Positions 1 through 9,129 of a stretch of DNA of 64,000 bases are shown here, piece by piece; positions within the stretch are counted from its first letter, which is position 1, and each line of letters starts with the position of its first letter. The notes beneath the pieces were generated by a model. That model was given only the letters and a program-made list of their open reading frames with translations, was not told where the DNA came from and did no database searches. The stretch comes from Chitinophaga arvensicola. GTDB taxonomy: Bacteria; Bacteroidota; Bacteroidia; Chitinophagales; Chitinophagaceae. The DNA lies in assembly GCF_900110835.1 (NCBI RefSeq), contig NZ_FOJG01000002.1, positions 2,820,556 through 2,884,555 on the forward strand, given 5' to 3'. Position numbers and translations under genes: made by a program.

Positions 1-2535
1 GGTGTAAAAGTCCGTATTCAAGGAGTTAATAGTTTGGCCAGTGGAAATGATCCATTTTATGTTGTCGACGGCATCCCCTTTGTCTCACAACTGCTACCAA
101 CCAATAATACAATAGGTGGAACCTCTGGAGTTACTGGAATCAATGGAAGTCCCTTTAGCTATATTAATTCAGCAGACATTGAGAGTATAGAAGTATTGAA
201 AGATGCTGACGCTACTGCCATCTATGGTTCCAGGGCCGCCAATGGCGCAGTATTAATTACCACTAAAAAAGGTAAGCCAGGCCTGACAAAAGTAAATTTA
301 ACATTTCAAAACGGATGGTCGCACATTCAGAAAAAATTAGACTTACTAGACACAAAGGAATATCTTATAATGAGGCATGAAGCAATAAAAAATGATAATA
401 CTACTGTATCGCCATCTGATGCAGATTTGAATGGCACCTGGGATACTACACGCAATATTGATTGGCAAGAAAGGTTAATTGGACGTACAGCGCAATATAC
501 GGATGCTCAATTCAATATATCCGGAGGTAACGCTGCAACTCAATACCTATTTGGAGCGGGATATCACAAAGAAACAACTGTATTTCCCGGTCCTTTTTCA
601 GATGCAAAAGGATCAGTACATGTAAATTTAAATAGCAACTCCCCTAACCAAAAAATTAAGATTCAATTTACATCCTCATACATTTTTGATGACAACAGAT
701 TGCCACTACTAGACCTAACGCCTTTTGCCATAACGCTGGCTCCGGTAGCACCAGAACCCTTTCTTCCTGATGGAAAAATTAACTGGCAACCTAATGAAAG
801 TGGCGGCACAACCTATAGTCAAAACCCCCTTGTTAAAAATACGGTAAAAAGTAAAAACCAAACCAGCAATTTAATTAGCAATGCAATTCTAAGTTACGAA
901 ATTATACCTGGTCTGACTATTAAAAGCAGTTTTGGATATAATAGTCTACTGACTCATGAAATCCTAAAAACTCCTGCATCCATAAGCCCCCCAGAATATT
1001 CATCGTACGCCTTAAATGTAACCCAGTTTGTGACAAATAGGATAAGCTCCTGGATTATAGAGCCTCAAATACAGTATATAAAAAAGATCAGCCAAGGGGA
1101 TTTAGAGATCATGGCAGGAGCGACCGCCACCCAACAAAATAGTGATCAGGAAAGCATAACAGCTTACGGGTTCAATAATGAACTGATTATGGAAGATCTT
1201 GGATCAGCTCCCAATATGTTTGGAACTACTCTAAACGCTATATATAAGTACAATGCTATTTACAGCAGAATATCCTACAATTGGATGAACAAATATATTC
1301 TTAATCTTTCCGCACGAAGAGATGGTAGTTCTAGATTTGGTCCCAAAAGCCAGTTTCATAATTTTGGATCCATAGGTGCTGCATGGATATTCTCTCAAGA
1401 ACAGTTTTTCCAGGCAAATATGCCCGTTATAAGTTTTGGTAAACTAAGAGGAAGTTATGGTACAACTGGTAATGATCAAATTCCTGATTATCAATTCCTG
1501 GATGTCTATAGCTCCATTCCTGTCAGTGGAAATCCTTACCAAGGAGCATTAGGACTTTCTCCCTCACGAATAACTAATCCTTATTTGCAATGGGAAGCAA
1601 CCAAAAAATTACAGTTTGGATTAGATCTGGGATTTATAAAGGATAGAATACTATTTGGTGTAAACTATAATCAGAACAGATCATCCAATCAATTGCTATC
1701 TACTTCCCTACCCGGAATTACAGGGTTTAGTGGGATAATGGCAAATTTCCCAGCGGTTATTCAAAATACTGGATGGGAAATAACACTTTCAACAATAAAC
1801 ATAAAAACTAATCATTTTACTTGGAGTACAAATTTCAACATTACCATCCCTAAAAACCAAATGCTTTCTTATCAGGGATTAGATAAAAATAATTCCATCT
1901 TCATAGGCAGGTCTCTTTCAGTCAGAACATATTTTGATTATGCAGGTGTGAACGACACTTCCGGAAAATATCAATTCAGGGATCTAAAAGGCAATCTTAC
2001 TTACACCCCATCTTCGCCGACCGATAAAACAGTCATATACAACTTTGATCCAAAATTTTACGGCGGTTTCCAAAATAATTTCACTTACAAAGGATACTCA
2101 CTAGACATCTTCTTTACTTTTATAAATAGAATGGGCACTGATGGTTACAGTTATGGCATAAATAATGCCTTTCCAGGTAGTTTTTTAGGAGGAACAAACA
2201 ATCAATTAACAAGTGTTCTTGATCGCTGGCAAAAACCTGGTGATAAAGCTACTCATGAACAATTTAGTACAGATGGATTTACAAGTCTCACTAATATCAA
2301 CAATAGCAGCGCTAGTATTGTCGATGCATCTTACATAAGATTAAAAAACATATCAGTTTCATGGCAAATTCCAGATTCATGGAAGAAAAGTGCGCGCCTT
2401 CAAGATGCCCGATTATTTATAAATGCCCAAAACATACTGACCATCACAAAGTATAAAGGATTAGATCCTGAAACAACTGGTTACTCCTTACCTCCACTAA
2501 GAACGATATCTGTAGGTGCACAAGTTACGTTGTAA
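1..2535 (+). CDS. SusC/RagA-family TonB-dependent outer-membrane receptor, 5' partial
   Basis: This is the C-terminal 844 residues of a SusC-type TonB-dependent transporter, which imports oligosaccharides across the outer membrane together with its SusD lid. The frame is open to base 1, so the N-terminal signal, carboxypeptidase-regulatory domain and TonB box lie outside the window; the TTG at 34 is not a real start. The plug signature VVDGIPF and the following IESIEVLKDADATAIYGSRA segment are typical of the SusC plug, and the rest is aromatic-rich beta-barrel ending in VGAQVTL. The SusD partner starts 30 bp downstream and a GH2 enzyme follows, so this is a polysaccharide utilisation locus. 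The substrate cannot be read from the sequence. The coding DNA is AT-richer than most of the window. Confidence 0.96.
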   Translation, partial: GVKVRIQGVNSLASGNDPFYVVDGIPFVSQLLPTNNTIGGTSGVTGINGSPFSYINSADIESIEVLKDADATAIYGSRAANGAVLITTKKGKPGLTKVNLTFQNGWSHIQKKLDLLDTKEYLIMRHEAIKNDNTTVSPSDADLNGTWDTTRNIDWQERLIGRTAQYTDAQFNISGGNAATQYLFGAGYHKETTVFPGPFSDAKGSVHVNLNSNSPNQKIKIQFTSSYIFDDNRLPLLDLTPFAITLAPVAPEPFLPDGKINWQPNESGGTTYSQNPLVKNTVKSKNQTSNLISNAILSYEIIPGLTIKSSFGYNSLLTHEILKTPASISPPEYSSYALNVTQFVTNRISSWIIEPQIQYIKKISQGDLEIMAGATATQQNSDQESITAYGFNNELIMEDLGSAPNMFGTTLNAIYKYNAIYSRISYNWMNKYILNLSARRDGSSRFGPKSQFHNFGSIGAAWIFSQEQFFQANMPVISFGKLRGSYGTTGNDQIPDYQFLDVYSSIPVSGNPYQGALGLSPSRITNPYLQWEATKKLQFGLDLGFIKDRILFGVNYNQNRSSNQLLSTSLPGITGFSGIMANFPAVIQNTGWEITLSTINIKTNHFTWSTNFNITIPKNQMLSYQGLDKNNSIFIGRSLSVRTYFDYAGVNDTSGKYQFRDLKGNLTYTPSSPTDKTVIYNFDPKFYGGFQNNFTYKGYSLDIFFTFINRMGTDGYSYGINNAFPGSFLGGTNNQLTSVLDRWQKPGDKATHEQFSTDGFTSLTNINNSSASIVDASYIRLKNISVSWQIPDSWKKSARLQDARLFINAQNILTITKYKGLDPETTGYSLPPLRTISVGAQVTL

Positions 2536-2565
2536 CAATTATTGGCAATAAGTAAAACAACCAAC

Positions 2566-4011
2566 ATGACGTCAACATTATACTTTAGAAAAAATTCTAT
2601 TAAAACTAGTTTACTTATCATAAGCCAGTGCATTTTTGTATTGACTTTCATCGGCTGTAGAAAGTTGTTGGAGGTAAACGCTCCTACTACTACTATAAGT
2701 GCGAAAAACGTTTACACAAATGATCAAACAGCAGCAGCCGCGCTTACTGCTATATATGCGCAAATAAGTGCTAGTAATTTAATTGGAACAAATTTAAACT
2801 CAGTAGGATTCATAACCGGGCTTTCAGCAGACGAGCTAACACTATATAGCGGATATGCGGATAACCAATTAAAAGCCTACTATCAAAATCAGATACCAGT
2901 TGATGTCTCAGCATTTTGGTCAGTTATCTATAACGAAATCTATATATCCAATGCTGCCCTTGAAGGACTTAATAGTTCAAATTCTTTAACCACCGCTGTA
3001 AAAGAACAGCTATTGGGAGAAGCTAAATTCATCAGAGCCTTCTGTTACTTCTACCTGGTAAACCTATATGGCGATGTTCCTCTAATATTAGGAACAGATT
3101 ACAATCAAAATAAGGTGATGTTCCGTACGCCAAAAGAGAAGGTGTGGCAGCAAATTATCACCGATCTTACAGACGCTAAATCATTATTATCACCCTATTA
3201 TTTGGATGGAACTCTTTTAAACAAAACTACTGAACATGTGAGACCTACCAAGTGGGCCGCTATTGCCCTTCTAGCAAGGAGCTATTTATATACTCGCGAT
3301 TGGAAAAATGCAGAAACGCAGGCCAGTGAGACCATTAACGATGGCATCCATTCGCTGGATTCTCTTAACAAAGTATTTCTGCGAAATAGCAATGAGTCGA
3401 TCTGGCAGTTGCAACCAGTAAATCTGGGGGCAAATACTGAAGAACCAAAAATATATATTATACCTACCACAGGTTTATCAGCTACCACTCCGGTCTATGC
3501 CAGTTTACAGCTAATCAACAGTTTTGAACCAAATGACCAACGAAAAAAGAACTGGCTTGATACAGTGCGTTCCTCAGACAGTCTTTACTATTTCATTTAC
3601 AAGTATAAAATTGCGGCCGTTACGATAGGTGAGGATCCAAAAGAATATAACACTGTATTACGACTTGGAGAACAATATCTAATACGAGCCGAAGCAAGAG
3701 CTCAACTAGATGACTATGCAGGCGCCAGATCTGATTTAAATGCTATTCGCCAAAGGGCTGGAGTGAAGGAATCTGCAATAAACGAAAAAATGGCCCTACT
3801 GGAATCTATCTATCATGAAAGACAGGTAGAATTATTTACCGAATGGGGGCACCGATGGTTAGATTTAAAAAGAACAAAATTGATAGACCCTGTGATGGGA
3901 ATAGTCACTCCTCTAAAAGGAGGAATTTGGAATACTAATCAACAATTATTCCCTATTCCGCCATATGACATTATATATGATGGAAACCTAACTCAAAATC
4001 CAGGGTACTAA
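2566..4011 (+). CDS. SusD/RagB-family starch-binding-like lipoprotein
   Basis: This is a surface lipoprotein that caps the SusC barrel and binds glycan. The ATG at 2566 is preferred over the in-frame TTG at 2542 because it gives a clean lipoprotein signal with a lipobox ending FIGC (Cys31). The SusD hallmarks are present: LGEAKFIRAFCYFYLVNLYGD near residue 155, the segment YLIRAEARAQL in the C-terminal third, and the terminal half containing ERQVELFTEWGHRWLDLKR. The length of 481 residues is usual for the family. It follows SusC closely and precedes the GH2 gene, so all three are probably one transcript. Confidence 0.96.
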   Translation: MTSTLYFRKNSIKTSLLIISQCIFVLTFIGCRKLLEVNAPTTTISAKNVYTNDQTAAAALTAIYAQISASNLIGTNLNSVGFITGLSADELTLYSGYADNQLKAYYQNQIPVDVSAFWSVIYNEIYISNAALEGLNSSNSLTTAVKEQLLGEAKFIRAFCYFYLVNLYGDVPLILGTDYNQNKVMFRTPKEKVWQQIITDLTDAKSLLSPYYLDGTLLNKTTEHVRPTKWAAIALLARSYLYTRDWKNAETQASETINDGIHSLDSLNKVFLRNSNESIWQLQPVNLGANTEEPKIYIIPTTGLSATTPVYASLQLINSFEPNDQRKKNWLDTVRSSDSLYYFIYKYKIAAVTIGEDPKEYNTVLRLGEQYLIRAEARAQLDDYAGARSDLNAIRQRAGVKESAINEKMALLESIYHERQVELFTEWGHRWLDLKRTKLIDPVMGIVTPLKGGIWNTNQQLFPIPPYDIIYDGNLTQNPGY

Positions 4012-4087
4012 CTAATGCCATTCAATAGGAGATTATAACGATCATCATCCATTTCATAAGACCACAATTCAACTAAATAATAAGATA

Positions 4088-6769
4088 ATGTGTAAAAAAA
4101 TTAATTTGATAGGAATAGCTTGCTTGATGTTTTTTACTTGTTATGCTCAGCATCAATCGAACAACTACCAAATTGCGCCGATTCATATGCAATCAAGATG
4201 GGCAAATGAGGTAAGCCCTGAAAATGCACTTAAAGAATATCCTAGGCCACAATTGAAAAGAAATAATTGGCTGAATTTAAACGGGTTATGGGATTACACT
4301 ATTACAGATTCGACTACTACCTTTCCTAACAAATTCGACGGAAAAATACTTGTTCCGTATCCAATTGAATCCGCTCTTTCGGGCGTACAAAAGCCTTTAC
4401 TGCCCGAGCAGCGCCTTTGGTACAAAAAAGATATTAAACGGCCTCAAATAAAAACAAGTGACAGGATACTATTAAACTTTGGCGCTGTTGATTGGCAGGC
4501 TACTATCTACCTCAATGGCAAACTGGTAGGCGAGCATTCAGGAGGATATCAGAGCTTCTCTTTTGACGTTACTGATTTCTTAAAACCGGGTAATAATGAC
4601 TTATGGGTGAAGGTTTATGATCCAACCGACCAAGGACCCAATCCTCATGGCAAACAGGTACTTCATCCTGCTAATATATACTATACCCCTTCTAGCGGTA
4701 TCTGGCAAACTGTATGGTTAGAAACAGTTCCAGCCACACGAATTAATCATTTGAAAGTAACACCGGATATAGATAAATCTGTATTGAATGTAAATATTAA
4801 CACTATTGGGAATACAGATAATACGATCCTCGAAGTTATAGCATCCGCGAACGGGAAAATAATAAGTACCGGTAGAAAGTCAATTAAAGGAAATGATCAT
4901 TCAGCTATCGTCAACATTCCTAATGTGAGATTATGGTCTCCAGATGATCCATTCTTATATGATCTTACTATCAGAATATTGAAAAATAACAAACCCATTG
5001 ATGAAATAAAAAGCTATTTTGGTATGCGCAAAATAGCCATTCAAAAAGATGAAAAAGGAACCGATCGCATATTCCTGAATAATAAATATACTTATAATCT
5101 TGGTATCCTGGACCAGGGATTCTGGCCGGAAGGACTCTACACTGCTCCTACAGATGAAGCGTTGGCCTTCGATATTAAATCCATTAAATCACTCGGATTT
5201 AATACCATCCGAAAACATATTAAAATTGAACCAGAAAGATGGTACTATCATGCCGATAAAATAGGCATATTAGTTTGGCAAGATTTTGTAAACCCCTCGC
5301 AGGACCTTCGCGCTGGATCCAAGCCGGCTTTTGAAAAAGAAGTGCAGGAAACAATGGAGCAATTGCACAATCATCCTAGTATCGTCACTTGGGTGCTGTT
5401 CAATGAGCGTTGGGGTTCCTACGATCAACAAAGACTAACTGAATGGGTGAAGAAGAATGATTCCAGTAGAATAGTCAATGGGCATTCCGGGGAACTACTG
5501 TATGTAGATAACCAGTTGCGTGAACCAGCAGACAATCCCTGGGTATCCAGTGACATGACAGATGTACACTCATATCCTGAGCCCAGACTGGCGCCGCCAA
5601 AACCTAACCAGGCCAGAGTACTGGGTGAGTTTGGAGGTGTAGGGGTACCTGTTCCTGGACACGAATGGGATGACATGCAAGGGTGGGGATATGTGCAGGT
5701 GACACCCGCGGAACTGAAGGTAAAGTACGCTCATATGATGCAGGAATTAAAAGAGCTTGAAAAGGCGGGCCTTAGCGCGTCAATATATACGCAACCATTT
5801 GATGTAGAAGGTGAGGAAAATGGGTTACTCACTTATGACCGTGCTATTATTAAAATTCCTGTTAATGAGTTGAGAATGCTTAACCGGCCATTCGTAAGCC
5901 AAACAAACGGATTTAACCTTGACTCAAGCTTCTCCATTGCTGCAAACATGAATTTAAATGACAATGATAATCGTTATGATGAGTTGATGAATGAATATAA
6001 TAACGGCAAACGCGATTCTGCACTTTTAAGAAGACTGATACTCATTTCCATTCGCAAAAAGGACCAGGTTAAAACAACGAAATTTAGTAATGATTATGCT
6101 GACCTTTTAACTACTCCTTTCTCAAAAGAAAATTTGAGTTTCCTTTCAAAAACAATGTTTACAAGTAAGGACAAGGGTTTTGAATTATTCTTAAAAAATC
6201 AGCAAAAGGTGGATGAAGTATTAGGTCCTACTACAGCTATAAGAAACCTGACAAAGATAATAGAGGCTGAGGAAATAACGCCTCTCTATACATCAAAAAT
6301 TCCTCCTGACTGGGATACCGTTATTTCAAAGTTAAAAAATAAATATGGCGACTTAGGTGAAGAATTTGCTTATGGAAGTGCTATGATTTATTCCGGATTT
6401 GGACCGGAACCTAAAGATTGGAAGAACTATGGAAAATATTATGTGTTGTATTTTGAAAAAGCATTGGATCACCCCCTTTATCACATTAACAACATCACTT
6501 GGCCCTTATTTGAGCATGTAGAAGACCCAAAAGTATTGACATTTGCTGCACAGGTAATGAAATACGCATTGGCAAACTGGTATCAGGGTGATCCTGAAGC
6601 TTGTGACACATACGCTAACTTGCTGCATAAGCTTAAGCAATCAGGAGAAGCCATCAAATGGGAAGAAAAAGCTCTTCAAATGAAAAAAGGTGCACCTGAC
6701 GAAAAGATCTACGCAGACGCCCTTCAAAAAATGAAATCCGGTCTCCCAACATGGCCACAAAACAACTAA
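4088..6769 (+). CDS. Glycoside hydrolase family 2 enzyme (beta-galactosidase/beta-glucuronidase-like), secreted
   Basis: This is a retaining exo-beta-glycosidase of the GH2 clan. An N-terminal signal ends near CYA (residue 18). It is followed by a jelly-roll sugar-binding domain (LNLNGLWDY onward), an immunoglobulin-like domain, and a TIM barrel. The acid/base is expected at Glu440 in VLFNERWG and the nucleophile at Glu514 in VLGEFGG. After about residue 640 there is a roughly 250-residue, probably helical extension with TPR-like character at its end, not part of the usual GH2 core. It lies 76 bp after SusD, so it is the locus enzyme, probably periplasmic. The sugar released is not deducible. 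The gene shares the AT-rich composition of its two upstream neighbours. Confidence 0.92.
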   Translation: MCKKINLIGIACLMFFTCYAQHQSNNYQIAPIHMQSRWANEVSPENALKEYPRPQLKRNNWLNLNGLWDYTITDSTTTFPNKFDGKILVPYPIESALSGVQKPLLPEQRLWYKKDIKRPQIKTSDRILLNFGAVDWQATIYLNGKLVGEHSGGYQSFSFDVTDFLKPGNNDLWVKVYDPTDQGPNPHGKQVLHPANIYYTPSSGIWQTVWLETVPATRINHLKVTPDIDKSVLNVNINTIGNTDNTILEVIASANGKIISTGRKSIKGNDHSAIVNIPNVRLWSPDDPFLYDLTIRILKNNKPIDEIKSYFGMRKIAIQKDEKGTDRIFLNNKYTYNLGILDQGFWPEGLYTAPTDEALAFDIKSIKSLGFNTIRKHIKIEPERWYYHADKIGILVWQDFVNPSQDLRAGSKPAFEKEVQETMEQLHNHPSIVTWVLFNERWGSYDQQRLTEWVKKNDSSRIVNGHSGELLYVDNQLREPADNPWVSSDMTDVHSYPEPRLAPPKPNQARVLGEFGGVGVPVPGHEWDDMQGWGYVQVTPAELKVKYAHMMQELKELEKAGLSASIYTQPFDVEGEENGLLTYDRAIIKIPVNELRMLNRPFVSQTNGFNLDSSFSIAANMNLNDNDNRYDELMNEYNNGKRDSALLRRLILISIRKKDQVKTTKFSNDYADLLTTPFSKENLSFLSKTMFTSKDKGFELFLKNQQKVDEVLGPTTAIRNLTKIIEAEEITPLYTSKIPPDWDTVISKLKNKYGDLGEEFAYGSAMIYSGFGPEPKDWKNYGKYYVLYFEKALDHPLYHINNITWPLFEHVEDPKVLTFAAQVMKYALANWYQGDPEACDTYANLLHKLKQSGEAIKWEEKALQMKKGAPDEKIYADALQKMKSGLPTWPQNN

Positions 6770-7105
6770 CTCATAGTGGGATAAAACCCCCAGCACACGC
6801 GGTGTAAGTGGGTGGATGGTTTACACCCCTTACGCACTCATGTAAACGTCGCTAATATTCTTATTGGCGACCTATTTTTCTCAAAATATCACTTATAAAA
6901 TATTTTCCCAATCTAATAGTACGAAACGCGAAAAGCGCGTGTAGTATATATATAGTTAGCCGTTAAAAGACACGACTTTATGATACAAACCTGATTAAGC
7001 CAGATTGAAATAGTTTGTTACTGTCCTATAAAAACCACTTCAGTCGGCCCGGTCAGCAGGCAAAAATAACAGACCTTTTTTAAAGTTTCCTAAAAAACAA
7101 ATGTT
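6770..7105. other. Intergenic region between the PUL and the AraC-like gene
   Basis: No ORF of believable length is present on either strand. The stretch holds one strong stem-loop near its left end (listed separately) and is otherwise AT-rich. No canonical TAnnTTTG promoter was found for the gene at 7106. The composition change between the AT-rich PUL and the rest of the window falls in or near this region. Confidence 0.6.
6804..6833 (+). terminator. Stem-loop after the GH2 gene, possible terminator
   Basis: GTAAG-T-GGGTG (6804-6814) pairs with CACCCCTTAC (6824-6833) to give ten base pairs with one bulged T and a nine-base loop. It lies 35 bp after the GH2 stop. There is no T-tract, so it may be a processing or stability structure instead of an intrinsic terminator. 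Confidence 0.4.
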
Positions 7106-8119
7106 ATGGAATCGCCCGAATACAAAGGCTTTTTACCCCGGATCCCATTGAGGATCGAAACAGACGACATGGAATTTATCCCTGCTGAAAACTTACCGGA
7201 AGAATACAGCCATCTCCCTATCCTGGCAGCCAAAATTTCATTCCTTAGAAACGAGAATGCAGATGTGATCTGCCAGACGGTGGAATTGGATGATTTTACC
7301 ATTCGTACCCATGAAGTATATGCCATGGAAAACATCCTCCTGATTCCACACACGAAGAAAGAGATTTTTGCCCTGCATTTTATGGCGGGTGGTGAAATAG
7401 CGGCAGAGCTCTCGGATAGTGGGCCTTATATGATGTGCAAAAGGGAAATGGCGCTTTTCAGATTGTTACCCAGCAAGCATAAAGCGATCATGAAACAATG
7501 GGAAGTTATGTTCAGCTTTCATATAGACATACTCCCAGAAACACTCGGCAGACTGGCGGCCAAATATCCTGAATTACAGCAGCTGGCCAGTAAAACGCTG
7601 AGAGAAGTAAGCGCCCCGGTGAACCAGGATCCTTACGAAATCAACCAGGTTTGTATGAACCTGATCGATGAAATCTGCAACTGCAAGCTGGTAGGACATC
7701 AGGCAAAGGTATTTATGCACAGATGCTGCCTGGAACTGTATTTCAATTTCGCAGCCCAGGATAAACTGAGTAGTCAGCCTATGCGGATATTCCCTTTGTA
7801 TATTACACAGAAGTTACCGGATGCGCTCATCTTCCTGAAACAACATACCGGCGAAGCATTTTCCATGGCTAAAATGGCAGTTACCCTCGACCTCACGATG
7901 CAAGAGCTCAGAGAAGCCTTTATTGACAGCTACTTTATGACACCCGAAGCCTACCATCTGCAACAACAGATGCTCCATGCATATAAAATGGCGATGAACG
8001 CCACCTGTACTCTTGAAGAAATTGGCAGATCCATCGCAATGAATAATGTCGAAGAATTTATTGTCCTGTTTGAATCCTATTTTAACTGTTCCATCGTCAC
8101 TATTCGGAATGCTCAATGA
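7106..8119 (+). CDS. Divergent AraC-like transcriptional regulator
   Basis: This 337-residue protein has the layout of an AraC-family regulator: an N-terminal alpha/beta sensory half (about 1-220) and a helical C-terminal half with two HTH-like units. The first unit (FSMAKMAVTLDLTMQELREAF, SYFMTPEAYHLQQQMLHAYKMA) follows the AraC pattern of helix-turn-helix then long linker helix. The second (LEEIGRSIAMNNVEEFIVLF) is short, ends the protein early and lacks the usual GF-S-FSR-FK residues, so DNA binding by this half is doubtful. No signal peptide or membrane segment is visible. Its neighbours are an SDR downstream and a PUL upstream; which of these it controls cannot be said. The family call is by pattern only. 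Confidence 0.55.
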   Translation: MESPEYKGFLPRIPLRIETDDMEFIPAENLPEEYSHLPILAAKISFLRNENADVICQTVELDDFTIRTHEVYAMENILLIPHTKKEIFALHFMAGGEIAAELSDSGPYMMCKREMALFRLLPSKHKAIMKQWEVMFSFHIDILPETLGRLAAKYPELQQLASKTLREVSAPVNQDPYEINQVCMNLIDEICNCKLVGHQAKVFMHRCCLELYFNFAAQDKLSSQPMRIFPLYITQKLPDALIFLKQHTGEAFSMAKMAVTLDLTMQELREAFIDSYFMTPEAYHLQQQMLHAYKMAMNATCTLEEIGRSIAMNNVEEFIVLFESYFNCSIVTIRNAQ

Positions 8120-8159
8120 AGAGATCGCCCCCCATTTTGATTTTTTAGGTTAGAAATAC

Positions 8160-8181
8160 GCAGGGTTATTCTTAACCCTGC
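8160..8181 (+). terminator. Perfect 9-bp stem-loop after the AraC-like gene
   Basis: GCAGGGTTA (8160-8168) and TAACCCTGC (8173-8181) pair perfectly around a TTCT tetraloop, 40 bp after the stop at 8119. No U-run follows, but position and stability fit a terminator that separates the regulator from the SDR. Confidence 0.6.
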
Positions 8182-8203
8182 AAACTACTTATCCCTCAAA
8201 ATA

Positions 8204-8272
8204 CCCTTGCTTTTTGTGGTCAGCGAAAGTTTCCTTAAATTCCTCTTTCGTTTTCACCGCAAAAAGCAAGGG
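8204..8272 (+). promoter_or_regulatory. Long leader hairpin ending 2 nt before the SDR start codon
   Basis: CCCTTGCTTTTTGTGG (8204-8219) pairs along all 16 positions (one G-U) with CCGCAAAAAGCAAGGG (8257-8272). The 37-nt loop contains a second, smaller inverted repeat, CGAAAG (8224-8229) with CTTTCG (8245-8250). The ATG begins at 8275, so in an mRNA that includes both arms the ribosome-binding region is fully base-paired. This suggests translational control or an RNA thermometer-like or attenuator element; it could instead be a transposon-derived inverted repeat. Confidence 0.6.
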
Positions 8273-8274
8273 TT

Positions 8275-9093
8275 ATGTCATTTCAGCAACGTACCATCTT
8301 TATTACTGGCGCAAGCCGGGGCATAGGCAAAGCCATCGCTTTACGCCTGGCCAGCAAAGGCGCCAATATTGTGATTGCCGCGAAAAGCGTGGAAGAAGAC
8401 CCTCGGCTGGGAGGTACTATTTACTCTGCTGCCGAAGAAGTAGAAGCTGCTGGCGGTAAAGCGCTGGCGGTGCAGGTAGATATCCGTGAAGAATCACAGA
8501 TAGCACAGGCCGTGCAGCAGGCCGTAGAAAAATTTGGTGGCATAGACGTAGTGATCAACAATGCTTCCGCTATACAGCTCACCAACACCGAAGATACCGC
8601 TGCCAAACGTTTCGACCTGATGTACAATATCAACGTACGTGGCACCTTCCTGGTTACCCAGCATTGTCTTCCTTACCTGAAAAAAGGAAATAATCCGCAT
8701 ATTCTTACTTTATCACCACCCCTGAACCTCGATCCGAGATGGTTCAGCCCACACCTGGCATATACCATCAGTAAATACAATATGAGTATGCTGGCCACCG
8801 GCTGGGCAGAAGAGTTAAAGCCGTATAACATTGCCTCCAATGCACTGTGGCCGGCTACTACCATTGCCACTGCGGCGGTGAAGAACCTGCTGGGCGGCGA
8901 TTCCCTGATCAATAAAAGCCGTACGCCGGAGATCCTGGCAGATGCAGTGGAATACATCCTGCAACAACCGGCTTCCTATAGCGGACATACGTTTATAGAT
9001 GAAGAAGTGTTACAGGCGGCTGGGATTAGCAATTTTGATAAATATGCTGTAGTGCCAGGCGCTAAACTGCAGAAAGATTTGTTCATTTCATAA
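8275..9093 (+). CDS. Short-chain dehydrogenase/reductase (HSDL2-like)
   Basis: This is a cytosolic NAD(P)-dependent oxidoreductase of the classical SDR fold. The cofactor glycine motif TGASRGIG is at residues 11-18, the NNAS segment follows the central strand, and the catalytic Tyr163-Lys167 pair is in LAYTISKYN. The 272-residue length is normal. The sequence around the cofactor site (AAKSVEEDPRLGGTIYSAAEE) resembles the SDR domain of hydroxysteroid dehydrogenase-like 2 proteins, so the substrate may be a lipid-like alcohol or ketone, but this is not proven. The start is fixed by the nearby Rossmann motif. It is a single-gene unit between a hairpin leader and a strong terminator. Confidence 0.88.
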   Translation: MSFQQRTIFITGASRGIGKAIALRLASKGANIVIAAKSVEEDPRLGGTIYSAAEEVEAAGGKALAVQVDIREESQIAQAVQQAVEKFGGIDVVINNASAIQLTNTEDTAAKRFDLMYNINVRGTFLVTQHCLPYLKKGNNPHILTLSPPLNLDPRWFSPHLAYTISKYNMSMLATGWAEELKPYNIASNALWPATTIATAAVKNLLGGDSLINKSRTPEILADAVEYILQQPASYSGHTFIDEEVLQAAGISNFDKYAVVPGAKLQKDLFIS

Positions 9094-9097
9094 AATA

Positions 9098-9120
9098 AGC
9101 CCGGTAAAGGTTACCGGGCT
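9098..9120. terminator. Bidirectional intrinsic terminator
   Basis: A ten-base-pair stem (AGCCCGGTAA with TTACCGGGCT) closed by a three-base loop lies between the convergent SDR and TPR genes, with an A-rich flank on the left. It can serve both strands. Confidence 0.85.
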
Positions 9121-9129
9121 TGTAAATAT

